DNA of 21,980 nt from an uncultured Clostridia bacterium (GTDB lineage: Bacteria > Bacillota > Clostridia > Christensenellales > UBA1242). Positions 16,801-21,980 of this stretch are shown piece by piece. The notes under the pieces were generated by a model. That model had not been told where the DNA came from. It was given only the letters and a program-made list of their open reading frames with translations, and made no database searches. The DNA lies in NCBI GenBank assembly GCA_944372745.1, contig CALWAB010000071.1, positions 1-21,980 of the forward strand, read 5' to 3'. The position numbers were made by a program, and so were the translations under genes. Each line of letters opens with the position of its first letter. Positions within the stretch are counted from its first letter, which is position 1.

Positions 16801-18554
16801 GATTAGAAATATTTGAAGATATAGACCTAGACTTTAACTTAGATAATCTAGAACAAATTATGCCAAATATAGACTTTGGTAATCCATTGTCACTATTACA
16901 AATTATCAATTCATTAAGTTATGAAAATGGTCAATTTAATTTAGCACTCAATGGTTCATTTATCACGGGAGACGATAGTACACCTATAATGAATGTTGCT
17001 GTAGTCACATCTAATGATGGGCTTCAAAGTGTAGACTTAAAAGGTATTTATACCAGCACTAACGAATATTTTGATTTGCAAATATTGTTTAACGAATTTG
17101 CTGGAATCAATGTAGTAGAAGGTAATTATATTGACATATCTTCAGCAAGCACTTTGATTAAAGCGATTATTAATACTTCTGAATTAACTAATTATCATAT
17201 TACTGGTACTGCTAATATCATAATGGATGTACTCGGCGTCAATATAGACTGGGATGTGCCGTATGATATACAAGTGAAGTTGGTTGAAGGCAAACCTATT
17301 ATAAAGGCAAGTATAGGACCTATGCCAGTTGTTCCAGCAGTTAATAACGATGTGCCATATAAGTTTGGTGATACAGTCAGCGGAATTTATTGTGGGCTTA
17401 ATAGAGTGTTGAATATCTACTATATGGATGGATATGTTTACTTCCATAGGACAGAAGAAATTCCTGTATTTGCTAGTTCAAATAGGACTTATGAGAAAAA
17501 ACTCAAAGTATCCTTGGATGCAGTTCTTGAAGACCCAATGGCGTATTTGCAATATGGTTTAGGTTTGACGGACACAATAATGGACGCGATAGCAGATGCA
17601 ATGGCGCTAGCACAAAATAGGGAAGAACCTATAGACTTAGGCAACATACTCTTATCCTATGACTATAGTAATGGGTATTACAATCTCACAATAAATCTTG
17701 AAGAACTTTCTAATAATCCACAACTTGATACAATGACAGTGAACATAAAGACAAGTTATGTAGAAAGTGCGGAGAAAGATTATACTACTGATTTGAAGTT
17801 TAATTTACACGCACCATTTACAGATAGTATTATTATGGATTTGACGACAGAGGATATGAAATTAGTTGATATAGGAGTAGATTTAGACTTTAGTGACTTG
17901 TATGATTTTATAAATAGTTACACATATAATGAAGACGAACAATGGGAAGCAAGCAATGGCTCTTGGACGCTTGCTAGTGCTAAGACCTACACAATATCTT
18001 TTGTCGCAAATGGTGGCAGTGATGTTGGAAATATCACACAGTCAGCGAATACCACAATAACGCTACCTACTTATAGTGATAGATTGGTCGATGATGGTGA
18101 CACTCGGTACACCTATAGATTTGATGGCTGGTATACGACCGAAAACTTTACAGAAGGGACTGAGTTTACACAAAATACAATGCCACGCGGAGATGTTACA
18201 TTGTATGCTAAATGGACACTTGTGTCTACCACATATACACGCACAATAACATTTAATAGTAATGGTGGAAGTGCGGTAAATGACCTAAAATTTATTGCGG
18301 GCTCGACAATAGATTTAAGTGGAGCAGTGCCAACCAAAGATACAACTTATGTTGATAAAGGATATAATTGGATTGGTTCAAATGTGGGTAAATGGACATA
18401 TGAAGTTACAACTTATACATTTGCTGGTTGGTATTTAGATAGTAGTTGTACGAATGTCTTTAATGGCATAATGCCAGACTACAATATCACATTGTATGCT
18501 AAATGGACATCAAATACTACAACTGAATATTACTATAATTGGGAACGCCCATAA
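10830..18554 (+). CDS. Giant repeat surface protein (2574 aa) with C-terminal InlB-type repeats
   Basis: The N-terminus has one hydrophobic segment (residues 5-26) followed by SPASQA, so it is either an uncleaved anchor or a signal peptide cut near residue 34. From about residue 45 to 2200 there are some 11 diverged beta-rich units of 165-210 residues. Each carries a signature of the type YLSYQGVKIKADKTTLDLLL; the aligned positions are residues 116, 297, 488, 658, 836, 1033, 1197, 1406, 1583, 1757 and 1959. Each unit opens with a motif like VEAVINTF. Residues about 2385-2463 and 2470-2560 are two Listeria-Bacteroides repeats (TISFVANGG...FDGWY...LYAKWT and TITFNSNGG...FAGWY...LYAKWT). The protein is rich in Asn, Asp, Ile and Leu, with only about four Cys. 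There is no LPXTG sorting signal. AGGGG precedes the ATG. The likely role is a long surface rod for adhesion or binding; lipid binding is a possible alternative. No family name can be given for the main unit. Confidence 0.88.
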   Translation: MSKIIAYISTYILMIFIGIGGVFLFTDRSPASQAVITPSEPSTMDKMVTALTSSKSMSVGGEFDISQNEENWAKISLDVDLNMLDGFNELSIQGNLGISKQDSRVDINFVYVDNQVYLSMLGAKMVVNTADFSDLVGLLSSLIKTVVPEFDLSSMLDLAALMDLMNGLQETQGEDNITLTLPTDLGDIRIVTDLDYKIKEISIPNIKIDTLLVVPQISLSTFDEFQNIAEPSDPNSYDNISEEINLLKAVINTLSNNFVAQGSYTDFNLSMVKLNNDIDLGLNYNDYNLDLTLYQNIGYLSFGDLKVKADESDINNMIDYVTNLIGFDREIDVEKVLYLLLDKFKSLDFNNIDLSQITNYIKADEKGNYHILIDDFDITVEVVDNRLTQIYTQINNDYLQLQFEYVEGQIDTPEGNYIVLSTLVNQVEAVINTFTSNAMNLKANIAYKNINAMLNADYSYDNGNIYVNANILCQDLNINLIFDNNLLYLSYQGVKIKADKTTLDLLLSYLEGQGDKSTKEIILLVVEFLDNLTLDGKENIITLVNGDFNLEITTLDKKINNILGKYKDLNINTEFSYNNFDKAIVNDADYSNANDIIYLVDNTYQLIENGFTLEVLGTYQDLSVSGAISYVENILVADLNVAFNDIGAKVRVLDNIVYVDILGAKVKFNLSDIDKVLNSLENMGIIEGNLQTFDINQIIKLIASSYIEYNNGTFTLTLDDLLASIVTFDNCITDINLSYLDANVSMQVKEEIINVSIINSQDYLDLITVLPMIESAYNTYNQNNIYGSAVLKFDLNSTQYTVDVNFAINMQDKNVWALVNYKDLSMELYYSNKTIYIALENIYIKANVQDLDKLTDYFSANLNADEKEIIALIKEVLNVLNIQDLSFVNSINANDNNLSMNLGNGRVYVEFADVINYASVDFNSLNLNTNISNIKLEIALTQNGVHGAKPNGDYVDINDLLTVVDKAINTFKNTLSGEIVVNIYNDDATKILGTNQLNISYNYAYLNDKINFNLSTTILGDALNVVFKDNTLYLDYQGIKVYSSINDLMGLLPSENTLDLESTIISIIKNVTLNYTNGNLIVGIDNVSFTFVNSEKLLSRIELNSEFVDLSMTINSTSTYDEPILTGDYVEIKNIYELINNAIDVLSGNIYAQFSANLFSYEIIGAINYQDNSLNAQLNTKIANKNVEIKLIDKVIYINFDGLKLKFAINDIDRVVDLLKKYDLINDETNISIDDNIINKILNNIYLTYDGNKIQASLDYNLQDFNIDLNDIDLVIGGIDLSALQENQLNVIVDGIGNKLNGLNVNIGDSVSVELLFYGNAQKIDDNTSGYLDIIKLMPFVEPFISAYLSNGINGQISVNIPELESAIGRINVDYKVNFNAGLRVNLSTNIMNLPVEIDIANNNIYIKIDGAKYYFAFDELQDLLSFIEEKFSVDLGELNLNDFSFGNIKIEVLNDKELQIQINDIVLYIVNDSGLSLALDYNGIDAQVTINEGLNSYNALEDDYLHIDSLLNKVGNVYDIIQSGDINLSIATSIENEPIEILLSLSFKEYLNTLDLNDLKLDAEIYALDKTIYVKLLNGTIYVSVEGLNVKFNLNDIDTIIAFVNDNITEISLPSLELDLQTLINSLFATNNKIEITLNNIGNIAISFINEQLSSIDFVADTFNANIAVISDKIDVILQNSYSNVVDLLPVADKIVDIYNSKKLSLDMLINTQILGNNQEIGMSANIDFADSLNVDLHLELEGVNVNVYLRNDILYLDIYGLRIKLTEQDIITIATFVNDNFNTNLVVPNASDKKGVILLDFINSNFNLNIDTNFDLSMIGAWTLSNSILNWTLGNGANINLDVSNLIDIKFAYNDTNINAEISAVGEAVILQTFDRNQYVKVQEILSAVQAIINTLNTKEYGLIANAQVYNNDALRFDASVNANLSIIDGIYFSGSAVLAGESDIAVNIDYDNEYFYLDYDGLKVKINKQNLLEIAGIVLSVFGIDISGLEIFEDIDLDFNLDNLEQIMPNIDFGNPLSLLQIINSLSYENGQFNLALNGSFITGDDSTPIMNVAVVTSNDGLQSVDLKGIYTSTNEYFDLQILFNEFAGINVVEGNYIDISSASTLIKAIINTSELTNYHITGTANIIMDVLGVNIDWDVPYDIQVKLVEGKPIIKASIGPMPVVPAVNNDVPYKFGDTVSGIYCGLNRVLNIYYMDGYVYFHRTEEIPVFASSNRTYEKKLKVSLDAVLEDPMAYLQYGLGLTDTIMDAIADAMALAQNREEPIDLGNILLSYDYSNGYYNLTINLEELSNNPQLDTMTVNIKTSYVESAEKDYTTDLKFNLHAPFTDSIIMDLTTEDMKLVDIGVDLDFSDLYDFINSYTYNEDEQWEASNGSWTLASAKTYTISFVANGGSDVGNITQSANTTITLPTYSDRLVDDGDTRYTYRFDGWYTTENFTEGTEFTQNTMPRGDVTLYAKWTLVSTTYTRTITFNSNGGSAVNDLKFIAGSTIDLSGAVPTKDTTYVDKGYNWIGSNVGKWTYEVTTYTFAGWYLDSSCTNVFNGIMPDYNITLYAKWTSNTTTEYYYNWERP
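10960..17250 (+). repeat. Protein-level tandem repeat: about 11 units of roughly 180 aa
   Basis: Recurring pattern: G-[ND]-Y-hydrophobic-x-I...V-x-x-x-I-N-T, several alternating-pattern strands, then [IVL]-Y-[LIV]-x-x-x-G-[LIVA]-K-[LIV]-K, a short helix (D-[IL]-D-x-[LIV]-[LIV]-x-x-[LIV]), a linker and another strand pair ending T-x-L-D-x-x-I-N-x-I. Spacing between signature tyrosines runs from 164 to 209 residues. The units differ widely at DNA level, so duplication is old. The end past residue 2000 may hold a twelfth, degenerate unit (VYFHRTEE near residue 2205). Confidence 0.8.
17982..18515 (+). repeat. Two Listeria-Bacteroides (InlB B-type) repeats
   Basis: Two units at the C-terminus of the giant protein share the pattern of strand, N-G-G, F-x-G-W-Y and L-Y-A-K-W-T. 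This is the family often called Flg_new or the Listeria/Bacteroides repeat, found in extracellular Firmicutes adhesins. The closing bases are nearly identical (TTGTATGCTAAATGGACA at both ends), suggesting a more recent duplication than the main units. Confidence 0.85.
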
Positions 18555-18558
18555 AATA

Positions 18559-18602
18559 AAAAAGTAGCGATAAGATTTAATTGCCATATCGCTACTTTTT
18601 TG
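18559..18602 (+). terminator. Rho-independent terminator of the surface-protein operon
   Basis: AAAGTAGCGATA pairs with TATCGCTACTTT around a roughly 15-base loop, followed by a T run. It starts within a few bases of the stop codon. Confidence 0.9.
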
Positions 18603-18677
18603 ATATAATATGTGTATCAAATGTGCAAATTGTGTGATATAAACTATAATAATTTATTTATGAAGTTTTGTATAGGT

Positions 18678-18707
18678 TTGAATATTTGATTGAGAGAATT
18701 ATATTAT
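18678..18707 (+). promoter_or_regulatory. Candidate promoter for sufCB upstream of repeat copy 2
   Basis: TTGAAT, an 18-bp spacer, TATTAT. The fit is moderate. It is the best match I see between the preceding terminator and sufC, and if used it would place repeat copy 2 in the sufCB leader. Confidence 0.35.
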
Positions 18708-18714
18708 AAATAAT

Positions 18715-18985
18715 ACAGACTATAGATAAACTATAAACAGAAAATAAAACAAAATGGGTATTGACTCAGAGCGAAGGTGGGATGCATTACCATGGTGTGG
18801 TCATTGGTGCGTACTTAGACACAATTTAGTGCTTAAAAAATGTACTTAGTGCTTGTTAAAGCACTAAGAATTATATTTTAGGTTTTAAGTGCTAAAGTAG
18901 GCTAGTGTCGTCCTAAGACTACAGGTCAAGGGCAATTGCCCTTGCACTAGGGGGCCTAGGGGATGTGAAATCCCCTAGAAAATGC
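18715..18985 (+). repeat. Intergenic structured repeat, copy 2
   Basis: The left end ACAGACTATAGATAAACT matches copy 1. The GGTGGGATGCATTACC block, a 10-bp hairpin CTTAGTGCTT/AAGCACTAAG (18845-18868), the palindrome CAAGGGCAATTGCCCTTG (18927-18944) and the CTAGGGGA/TCCCCTAG hairpin (18956-18978) follow in the same order as in copy 1. The right terminal inverted repeat is missing or diverged, so the end near 18985 is uncertain. It lies directly upstream of sufC in the same orientation. Confidence 0.75.
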
Positions 18986-19036
18986 ATTGGAATTTATCAA
19001 AAATTACAACAATGTAGTATAAAAGAAGGAACAATA

Positions 19037-19699
19037 GTGTTAAAAATAGAGAATATACAGTACAAAGCAGACAATGAAGAAATATTGCAAGATGTGACAT
19101 TTGAATTTCAAAAGGGCAAATTCTATGTTATCACAGGTCATAATGGGGCAGGGAAGTCAACACTTGCTAAATGTCTTATGGGGCTTTATAAATGCAGTGG
19201 TAAAATTTTCTTAAATGGCGAAGATATCACCAATAAAAGTGTAGATGAACGAGCCAATTTAGGTATGGGTTTTGCTTTTCAACAACCAGTCACCTTTAAA
19301 GGTGTTCGCGTCATAGACTTATTAAAGATAGCGAATAAATCATATCAAGATTATGAAAATATTTTGCGGAAAGTGGGGCTTGACCCCAAGGAATATTTAT
19401 TCCGTGAATTAAATGCCACTTTATCTGGTGGCGAATTAAAACGCCTTGAACTTGCGTCAGTATTGAGCAGAGATTTAAAGGTGGGAATCTTTGATGAGCC
19501 AGAAGCGGGTATTGATTTATGGAGTTTTAATAATTTAAGTCAAGTGTTCAGCGAATTTCAAAATACTGAGCGTACTACGATAGTCATCAGTCACCAAGAA
19601 AGAGTGATGAACTTGGCAGACGAAATTATTGTTATGAAAGACGGTAAAATTTTAAAAAGCGGTACGCGTGATGAAGTTTTGCCAACTTTAAACTTGTAA
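19037..19699 (+). CDS. sufC: SufC-type ABC ATPase of a minimal SUF (SMS-like) system
   Basis: A 220-residue ATPase that drives Fe-S cluster assembly on its SufB partner. It has Walker A GHNGAGKST (34-42), the Q-loop in FAFQQP, the signature LSGGELKRLELA, Walker B with VGIFDEPEAGIDLW and the switch histidine in VISHQE. The DEPEAGIDLW form is typical of SufC, not of transport ATPases. I start it at GTG 19037, preceded by AAGAAGGA at good spacing; a longer frame to 18965 runs back into repeat copy 2 and adds about 24 unrelated residues. The sufB-like gene follows after 11 bases. No sufD, sufS or sufU is next to it, matching the two-gene minimal system of anaerobes. Confidence 0.92.
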   Translation: MLKIENIQYKADNEEILQDVTFEFQKGKFYVITGHNGAGKSTLAKCLMGLYKCSGKIFLNGEDITNKSVDERANLGMGFAFQQPVTFKGVRVIDLLKIANKSYQDYENILRKVGLDPKEYLFRELNATLSGGELKRLELASVLSRDLKVGIFDEPEAGIDLWSFNNLSQVFSEFQNTERTTIVISHQERVMNLADEIIVMKDGKILKSGTRDEVLPTLNL

Positions 19700-19710
19700 A
19701 AGGATGATAT

Positions 19711-20637
19711 ATGGATAATAAAGAAGATATACAAAAATTTATGCTTAAAAAGGTGGCAGACATAGATGAGTTTCCGCAAGGGGCTCATAATCTTAGAATT
19801 GACGGCAAGGGTGTCGAAAGAGTCAATTCACCTAATTGTGAGATAGTGCCGAAAAAAGACGGAAGCGGTATTGATATTTACATTAAGGCTGGAGCAAAAA
19901 ATGAACTTGTTTATATACCTGTCTTAATTATGCAAGGCGGTATCAATGACAAAGTCTACAATGATTTTCATATAGGTAAAGACAGCGAAGTAGTCATTGT
20001 CGCTGGATGTGGTATCCATAACCACACGGACCATAATACAGAACATAACGGTATACATTCATTTTATATAGAAGAAAATGCGAAAGTCACCTATGTTGAG
20101 AAGCATTACGGACACGGACAAGGCTTAGGTAAAAAAACGCTCAGCCCTGTGACAAATGTCTATTTGCAAAAGGGTGCTAGTATGACTATGAATAGCGTGC
20201 AAATGGAAGGCGTGGACTATGCTGTCCGTACAACAAATGGCGAATTACAAGAAGGCGCAACTTTTGTCGTTACTGAAAAAATTTTGACACAAAAAGACCA
20301 ATATGCCGATTCAATATTTGATGTGAAGTTATTCGGCAAAGGGGCTTCGACAAAAATTACAAGTAGAGCAGTGGCAAAAGAAAAATCATATCAAGAATTT
20401 CATAGCAATGTGACAGGAACTTGTGAAAGTTTTGGGCATATAGAGTGCGATGCAATTTTAATGAATGACGCTAAGATAATAGCTATTCCACAAATTTCAG
20501 CATTAAGTGCAGATGCTCATCTTATTCACGAAGCAACGATAGGTAAAATAGCAGGGGCACAACTTGATAAATTGCTCACAATGGGATTAAATGAAAAACA
20601 AGCAGAAGATTTTATAATAAAAGGCTTTTTGTCCTAG
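19711..20637 (+). CDS. sufB: SufB/SufD-family scaffold (SmsB-like), 308 aa
   Basis: A SufBD beta-helix protein that should form a complex with SufC and build Fe-S clusters in the cytoplasm. The C-terminal half holds the diagnostic residues: GHIECDAIL with Cys246 (the likely sulfur-accepting cysteine) and LIHEATIGKI with His273-Glu274, equivalent to the active-site His/Glu of SufB. At 308 residues it lacks most of the N-terminal part of the standard 460-480-residue SufB, as in minimal archaeal and clostridial versions. A His-rich stretch GIHNHTDHNTEHNG (101-114) is notable and could bind metal. AAAGGATG lies before the ATG. It is last in the operon; the transcript seems to run on through repeat sequence to a terminator at 20991. 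Confidence 0.9.
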   Translation: MDNKEDIQKFMLKKVADIDEFPQGAHNLRIDGKGVERVNSPNCEIVPKKDGSGIDIYIKAGAKNELVYIPVLIMQGGINDKVYNDFHIGKDSEVVIVAGCGIHNHTDHNTEHNGIHSFYIEENAKVTYVEKHYGHGQGLGKKTLSPVTNVYLQKGASMTMNSVQMEGVDYAVRTTNGELQEGATFVVTEKILTQKDQYADSIFDVKLFGKGASTKITSRAVAKEKSYQEFHSNVTGTCESFGHIECDAILMNDAKIIAIPQISALSADAHLIHEATIGKIAGAQLDKLLTMGLNEKQAEDFIIKGFLS

Positions 20638-20654
20638 AAATAGTGGCATTGGTC

Positions 20655-20784
20655 ACCGCTTGGCAAGTTTTAATCAAGTAAGTATTAGCAATGTCATAGT
20701 GTGGGTGTTGATTGTGCACGCATTTAGACATTGAGTAACTTAGTACTAAAAAAATAACTTTGTGCGAAAGCACAAAGCTATTGT
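20655..20784 (+). repeat. Intergenic structured repeat, partial copy in plus orientation
   Basis: It contains AACTTAGTACTAAA and CTTTGTGCGAAAGCACAAAG (20758-20777), the latter nearly identical to the GAAA-loop hairpin of copy 1. Upstream (GTGTGGGTGTTGATTGTGCAC) it loosely matches the block before that hairpin. The downstream modules are absent because copy 3 begins here in the opposite direction. The left edge is uncertain. Confidence 0.55.
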
Positions 20785-20990
20785 GAGAGTGTAGACAAAT
20801 GGATTTTCTAGGGGATTTCCCATACCCTAGAACCCCAGTGCAAGGGCACTCGCCCTTGACCTGTGGTCAAAAAGCACTATAAAATTAAGTTTTTATACAA
20901 AAAATATAAAATATATTGCTTTTTGCTATCGCAAAAAGTAATACTTGATTTTATTGCGTTTTCTATTTGTAGTTTGTCTATAATCTGAAC
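20785..20990 (-). repeat. Intergenic structured repeat, copy 3 (inverted, internally shorter)
   Basis: Read on the minus strand it starts with CAGATTATAGACAAACTAC and ends near GAAAATCCATTTGTCTACAC, matching both ends of copy 1. Between them are a CTTTTTGC/GCAAAAAG hairpin with a GATA loop (20919-20938), GACCACAGGT, the CAAGGGC/GCCCTTG hairpin (20841-20858) and a CTAGGG/CCCTAG hairpin (20808-20830). At about 205 bp it lacks the GGTGGGATGC block found in copies 1 and 2. Confidence 0.75.
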
Positions 20991-21015
20991 TCCGCAAATT
21001 GCGGATTTTTATTTT
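20991..21015 (+). terminator. Terminator of the sufCB transcript
   Basis: A perfect stem TCCGCA/TGCGGA with a 3-base loop is followed by TTTTTATTTT on the plus strand. It abuts the outer end of repeat copy 3. There is no T run on the other side, so it does not serve the convergent peroxiredoxin gene as a strong terminator. Confidence 0.75.
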
Positions 21016-21024
21016 AAAATTGCA

Positions 21025-21696
21025 TTATTTTTCTTTTTTAAAGCACATAAACCAATCAAGGCAATATGTACCGTCTTTGCCAGAATTATCCATTCTTTCT
21101 TTTGCAGTGCCACAAGAACCAGCAGTAGGGACAATGACATCATCCCCTGGACGCCAGTCGGCAGGTGTAGCAATATTTTCTTTGTCTGCTTTTTGAAGGG
21201 CAATGATAATTCTCTTTATTTCATCAAAGTTACGCCCTGTGGAAAGTGGATAATATAATATTGTCCTAATCTTTGCCTGCGGGTCAATAATAAATACAGC
21301 ACGCACCGCTTGAGTATTGGAAGCATTTGGTTGAATCATACCATATTTCTTTGCCACATCCATTCTAATGTCTTCAATGAGTGGGAAAGTGACTTCAATA
21401 TTCTTCTTTCCATTCCATTCAAGTTCTTGGATTTTTCTTAGCCACGCTATGTGTGAATAGAGAGAGTCTACAGATAATCCAATTAATTGAGTATTAAGAG
21501 CCTCAAATTCTTTCATCATTGAGCCAAATGTCATAAATTCAGTAGTGCAAACTGGTGTAAAGTCTGCTGGGTGAGAAAATAGCACTACCCATTTGCCTTT
21601 GTAGTCTTCTGGGAAATTAATTGTCCCTTGGGTTGTTACTGCTGTAAAACTAGGGGCATCGTCGCCAATTAAAGGCATTCTATAATATTCGTCCAT
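21025..21696 (-). CDS. Peroxiredoxin, Prx6/archaeal 2-Cys class
   Basis: A 223-residue thiol peroxidase that reduces hydrogen peroxide and organic peroxides in the cytoplasm. The peroxidatic Cys50 lies in PADFTPVCTTEF and the conserved Arg132 in AVRAVFIID. The C-terminal arm after about residue 165 (ATPADWRPGDDVIVP) is typical of this class. It carries Cys195 (GSCG), Cys212 and Cys218 (YCLDWFMC). Cys50 plus a C-terminal Cys pair six residues apart resembles the Aeropyrum thioredoxin peroxidase arrangement (Cys50, 207, 213), so a 2-Cys mechanism and ring-shaped oligomers are likely. The start ATG has AAGGAG eight bases upstream. It is a single-gene unit with its own promoter. No reductase (AhpF) gene is adjacent; the electron donor may be thioredoxin, rubredoxin or another reductase. 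Confidence 0.92.
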   Translation of the reverse strand: MDEYYRMPLIGDDAPSFTAVTTQGTINFPEDYKGKWVVLFSHPADFTPVCTTEFMTFGSMMKEFEALNTQLIGLSVDSLYSHIAWLRKIQELEWNGKKNIEVTFPLIEDIRMDVAKKYGMIQPNASNTQAVRAVFIIDPQAKIRTILYYPLSTGRNFDEIKRIIIALQKADKENIATPADWRPGDDVIVPTAGSCGTAKERMDNSGKDGTYCLDWFMCFKKEK

Positions 21697-21715
21697 AATA
21701 ATTACTCCTTTTATA

Positions 21716-21733
21716 GTAGATATGGCTATCTAC
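21716..21733. promoter_or_regulatory. Inverted repeat at the peroxiredoxin transcription start
   Basis: GTAGATA and TATCTAC flank a TGGC loop. It covers about the first 18 bases expected in the transcript, 7 bases past the -10 box. It does not match a PerR box. It could be an operator or a 5-prime hairpin. Confidence 0.45.
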
Positions 21734-21739
21734 ACTTTG

Positions 21740-21768
21740 ATTATACTAAAATAGAATAAAAAAAGCAA
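21740..21768 (-). promoter_or_regulatory. Sigma-A promoter of the peroxiredoxin gene
   Basis: On the minus strand: TTGCTT (21763-21768), a 17-bp spacer rich in T, TATAAT (21740-21745). Confidence 0.75.
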
Positions 21769-21892
21769 CTTAATTGTAGGGGGCTTATTGCTTAATAGTT
21801 AAAATTAAATATATGCTGTTTATTAGAGCGTAATAGAATTGAGATTATAATAAAAATTTTAACATTAAAATTGTTTATATCTTTTTTATTGC

Positions 21893-21921
21893 TTGAAAAA
21901 AATTTTAGAATGATATATAAT
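21893..21921 (+). promoter_or_regulatory. Sigma-A-like promoter facing out of the window
   Basis: TTGAAA (21893-21898), a 17-bp spacer, TATAAT (21916-21921). A further TTGACA occurs at 21964 near the edge. The gene it serves must lie beyond the window end; no start codon with a ribosome binding site is visible before 21980. Confidence 0.6.
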
Positions 21922-21980
21922 TACTTTACAATCAAACTTTGTATGCAATTTTTTTGTTTAGTATTGACAAAATTAAGATT

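Noticed and set aside
18400..18554. LPXTG-type sorting signal at the end of the giant protein
   Set aside because: The C-terminus ends in TEYYYNWERP with no LPXTG, no hydrophobic segment and no positive tail.
18965..19036. Upstream extension of sufC to a GTG at 18965
   Set aside because: The extra 24 codons come from the last hairpin of repeat copy 2, lack a ribosome binding site and do not resemble SufC; the GTG at 19037 has AAGAAGGA at good spacing.
257..20990. CRISPR array
   Set aside because: The recurring units are 200-350 bp, sparse and dispersed, with no short regular repeat-spacer pattern and no cas genes.
1..21980. tRNA or rRNA genes
   Set aside because: I found no cloverleaf with TTCGA-type loops or conserved rRNA stretches in the intergenic regions on either strand.

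Overview
The window looks like a chromosomal piece of an AT-rich, low-GC Firmicutes relative, most likely an uncultured gut Clostridia lineage. The basis is strong AGGAG-type ribosome binding sites, sigma-A promoters with 17-bp spacers, U-tract terminators, a two-gene minimal SUF system and anaerobe-style redox proteins. Taxonomy is inference; no rRNA or tRNA gene is present to fix it.

Layout. (1) 1-620: the Lys-rich tail of a truncated upstream gene, its terminator, and the first copy of a roughly 350-bp intergenic repeat with imperfect terminal inverted repeats and several hairpins. (2) 620-2911, minus strand: a small unknown protein with a clear promoter, an unexplained gap, and a predicted lipoprotein M1 metallopeptidase. 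(3) 3013-9655, plus strand: one promoter-to-terminator operon of a short alanyl-tRNA synthetase lacking the C-terminal C-Ala region, an isoleucyl-type class I synthetase with an atypical HIGH signature, a MarR regulator and a DUF362 protein with two [4Fe-4S] motifs. (4) 9782-18602: a consensus promoter followed by a perfect 28-bp palindrome, then a 300-residue membrane-anchored protein and a giant 2574-residue secreted or anchored protein. The giant is built from about 11 diverged copies of a roughly 180-residue beta-rich unit and ends in two Listeria-Bacteroides (InlB-type) repeats. (5) 18678-21015: a minimal SufC-SufB (SMS-like) iron-sulfur assembly operon with repeat copies on both sides; the downstream site holds two fragments in opposite orientation. 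(6) 21025-21768, minus strand: a 2-Cys peroxiredoxin of the Prx6/archaeal class, with its promoter and an inverted repeat at the expected transcription start.

How it fits together. The two most unusual parts are the surface-protein operon (a small anchored protein plus a giant repeat rod under a strong promoter with a start-site palindrome) and the structured intergenic repeat family. The latter appears to sit in transcribed untranslated regions: two sites lie between a stop codon and a terminator, and one lies in the probable leader of sufCB. The synthetase operon is unusual because both enzymes are divergent subtypes. The SUF pair, the ferredoxin-like DUF362 protein and the peroxiredoxin suggest iron-sulfur maintenance and peroxide defence in an anaerobe.
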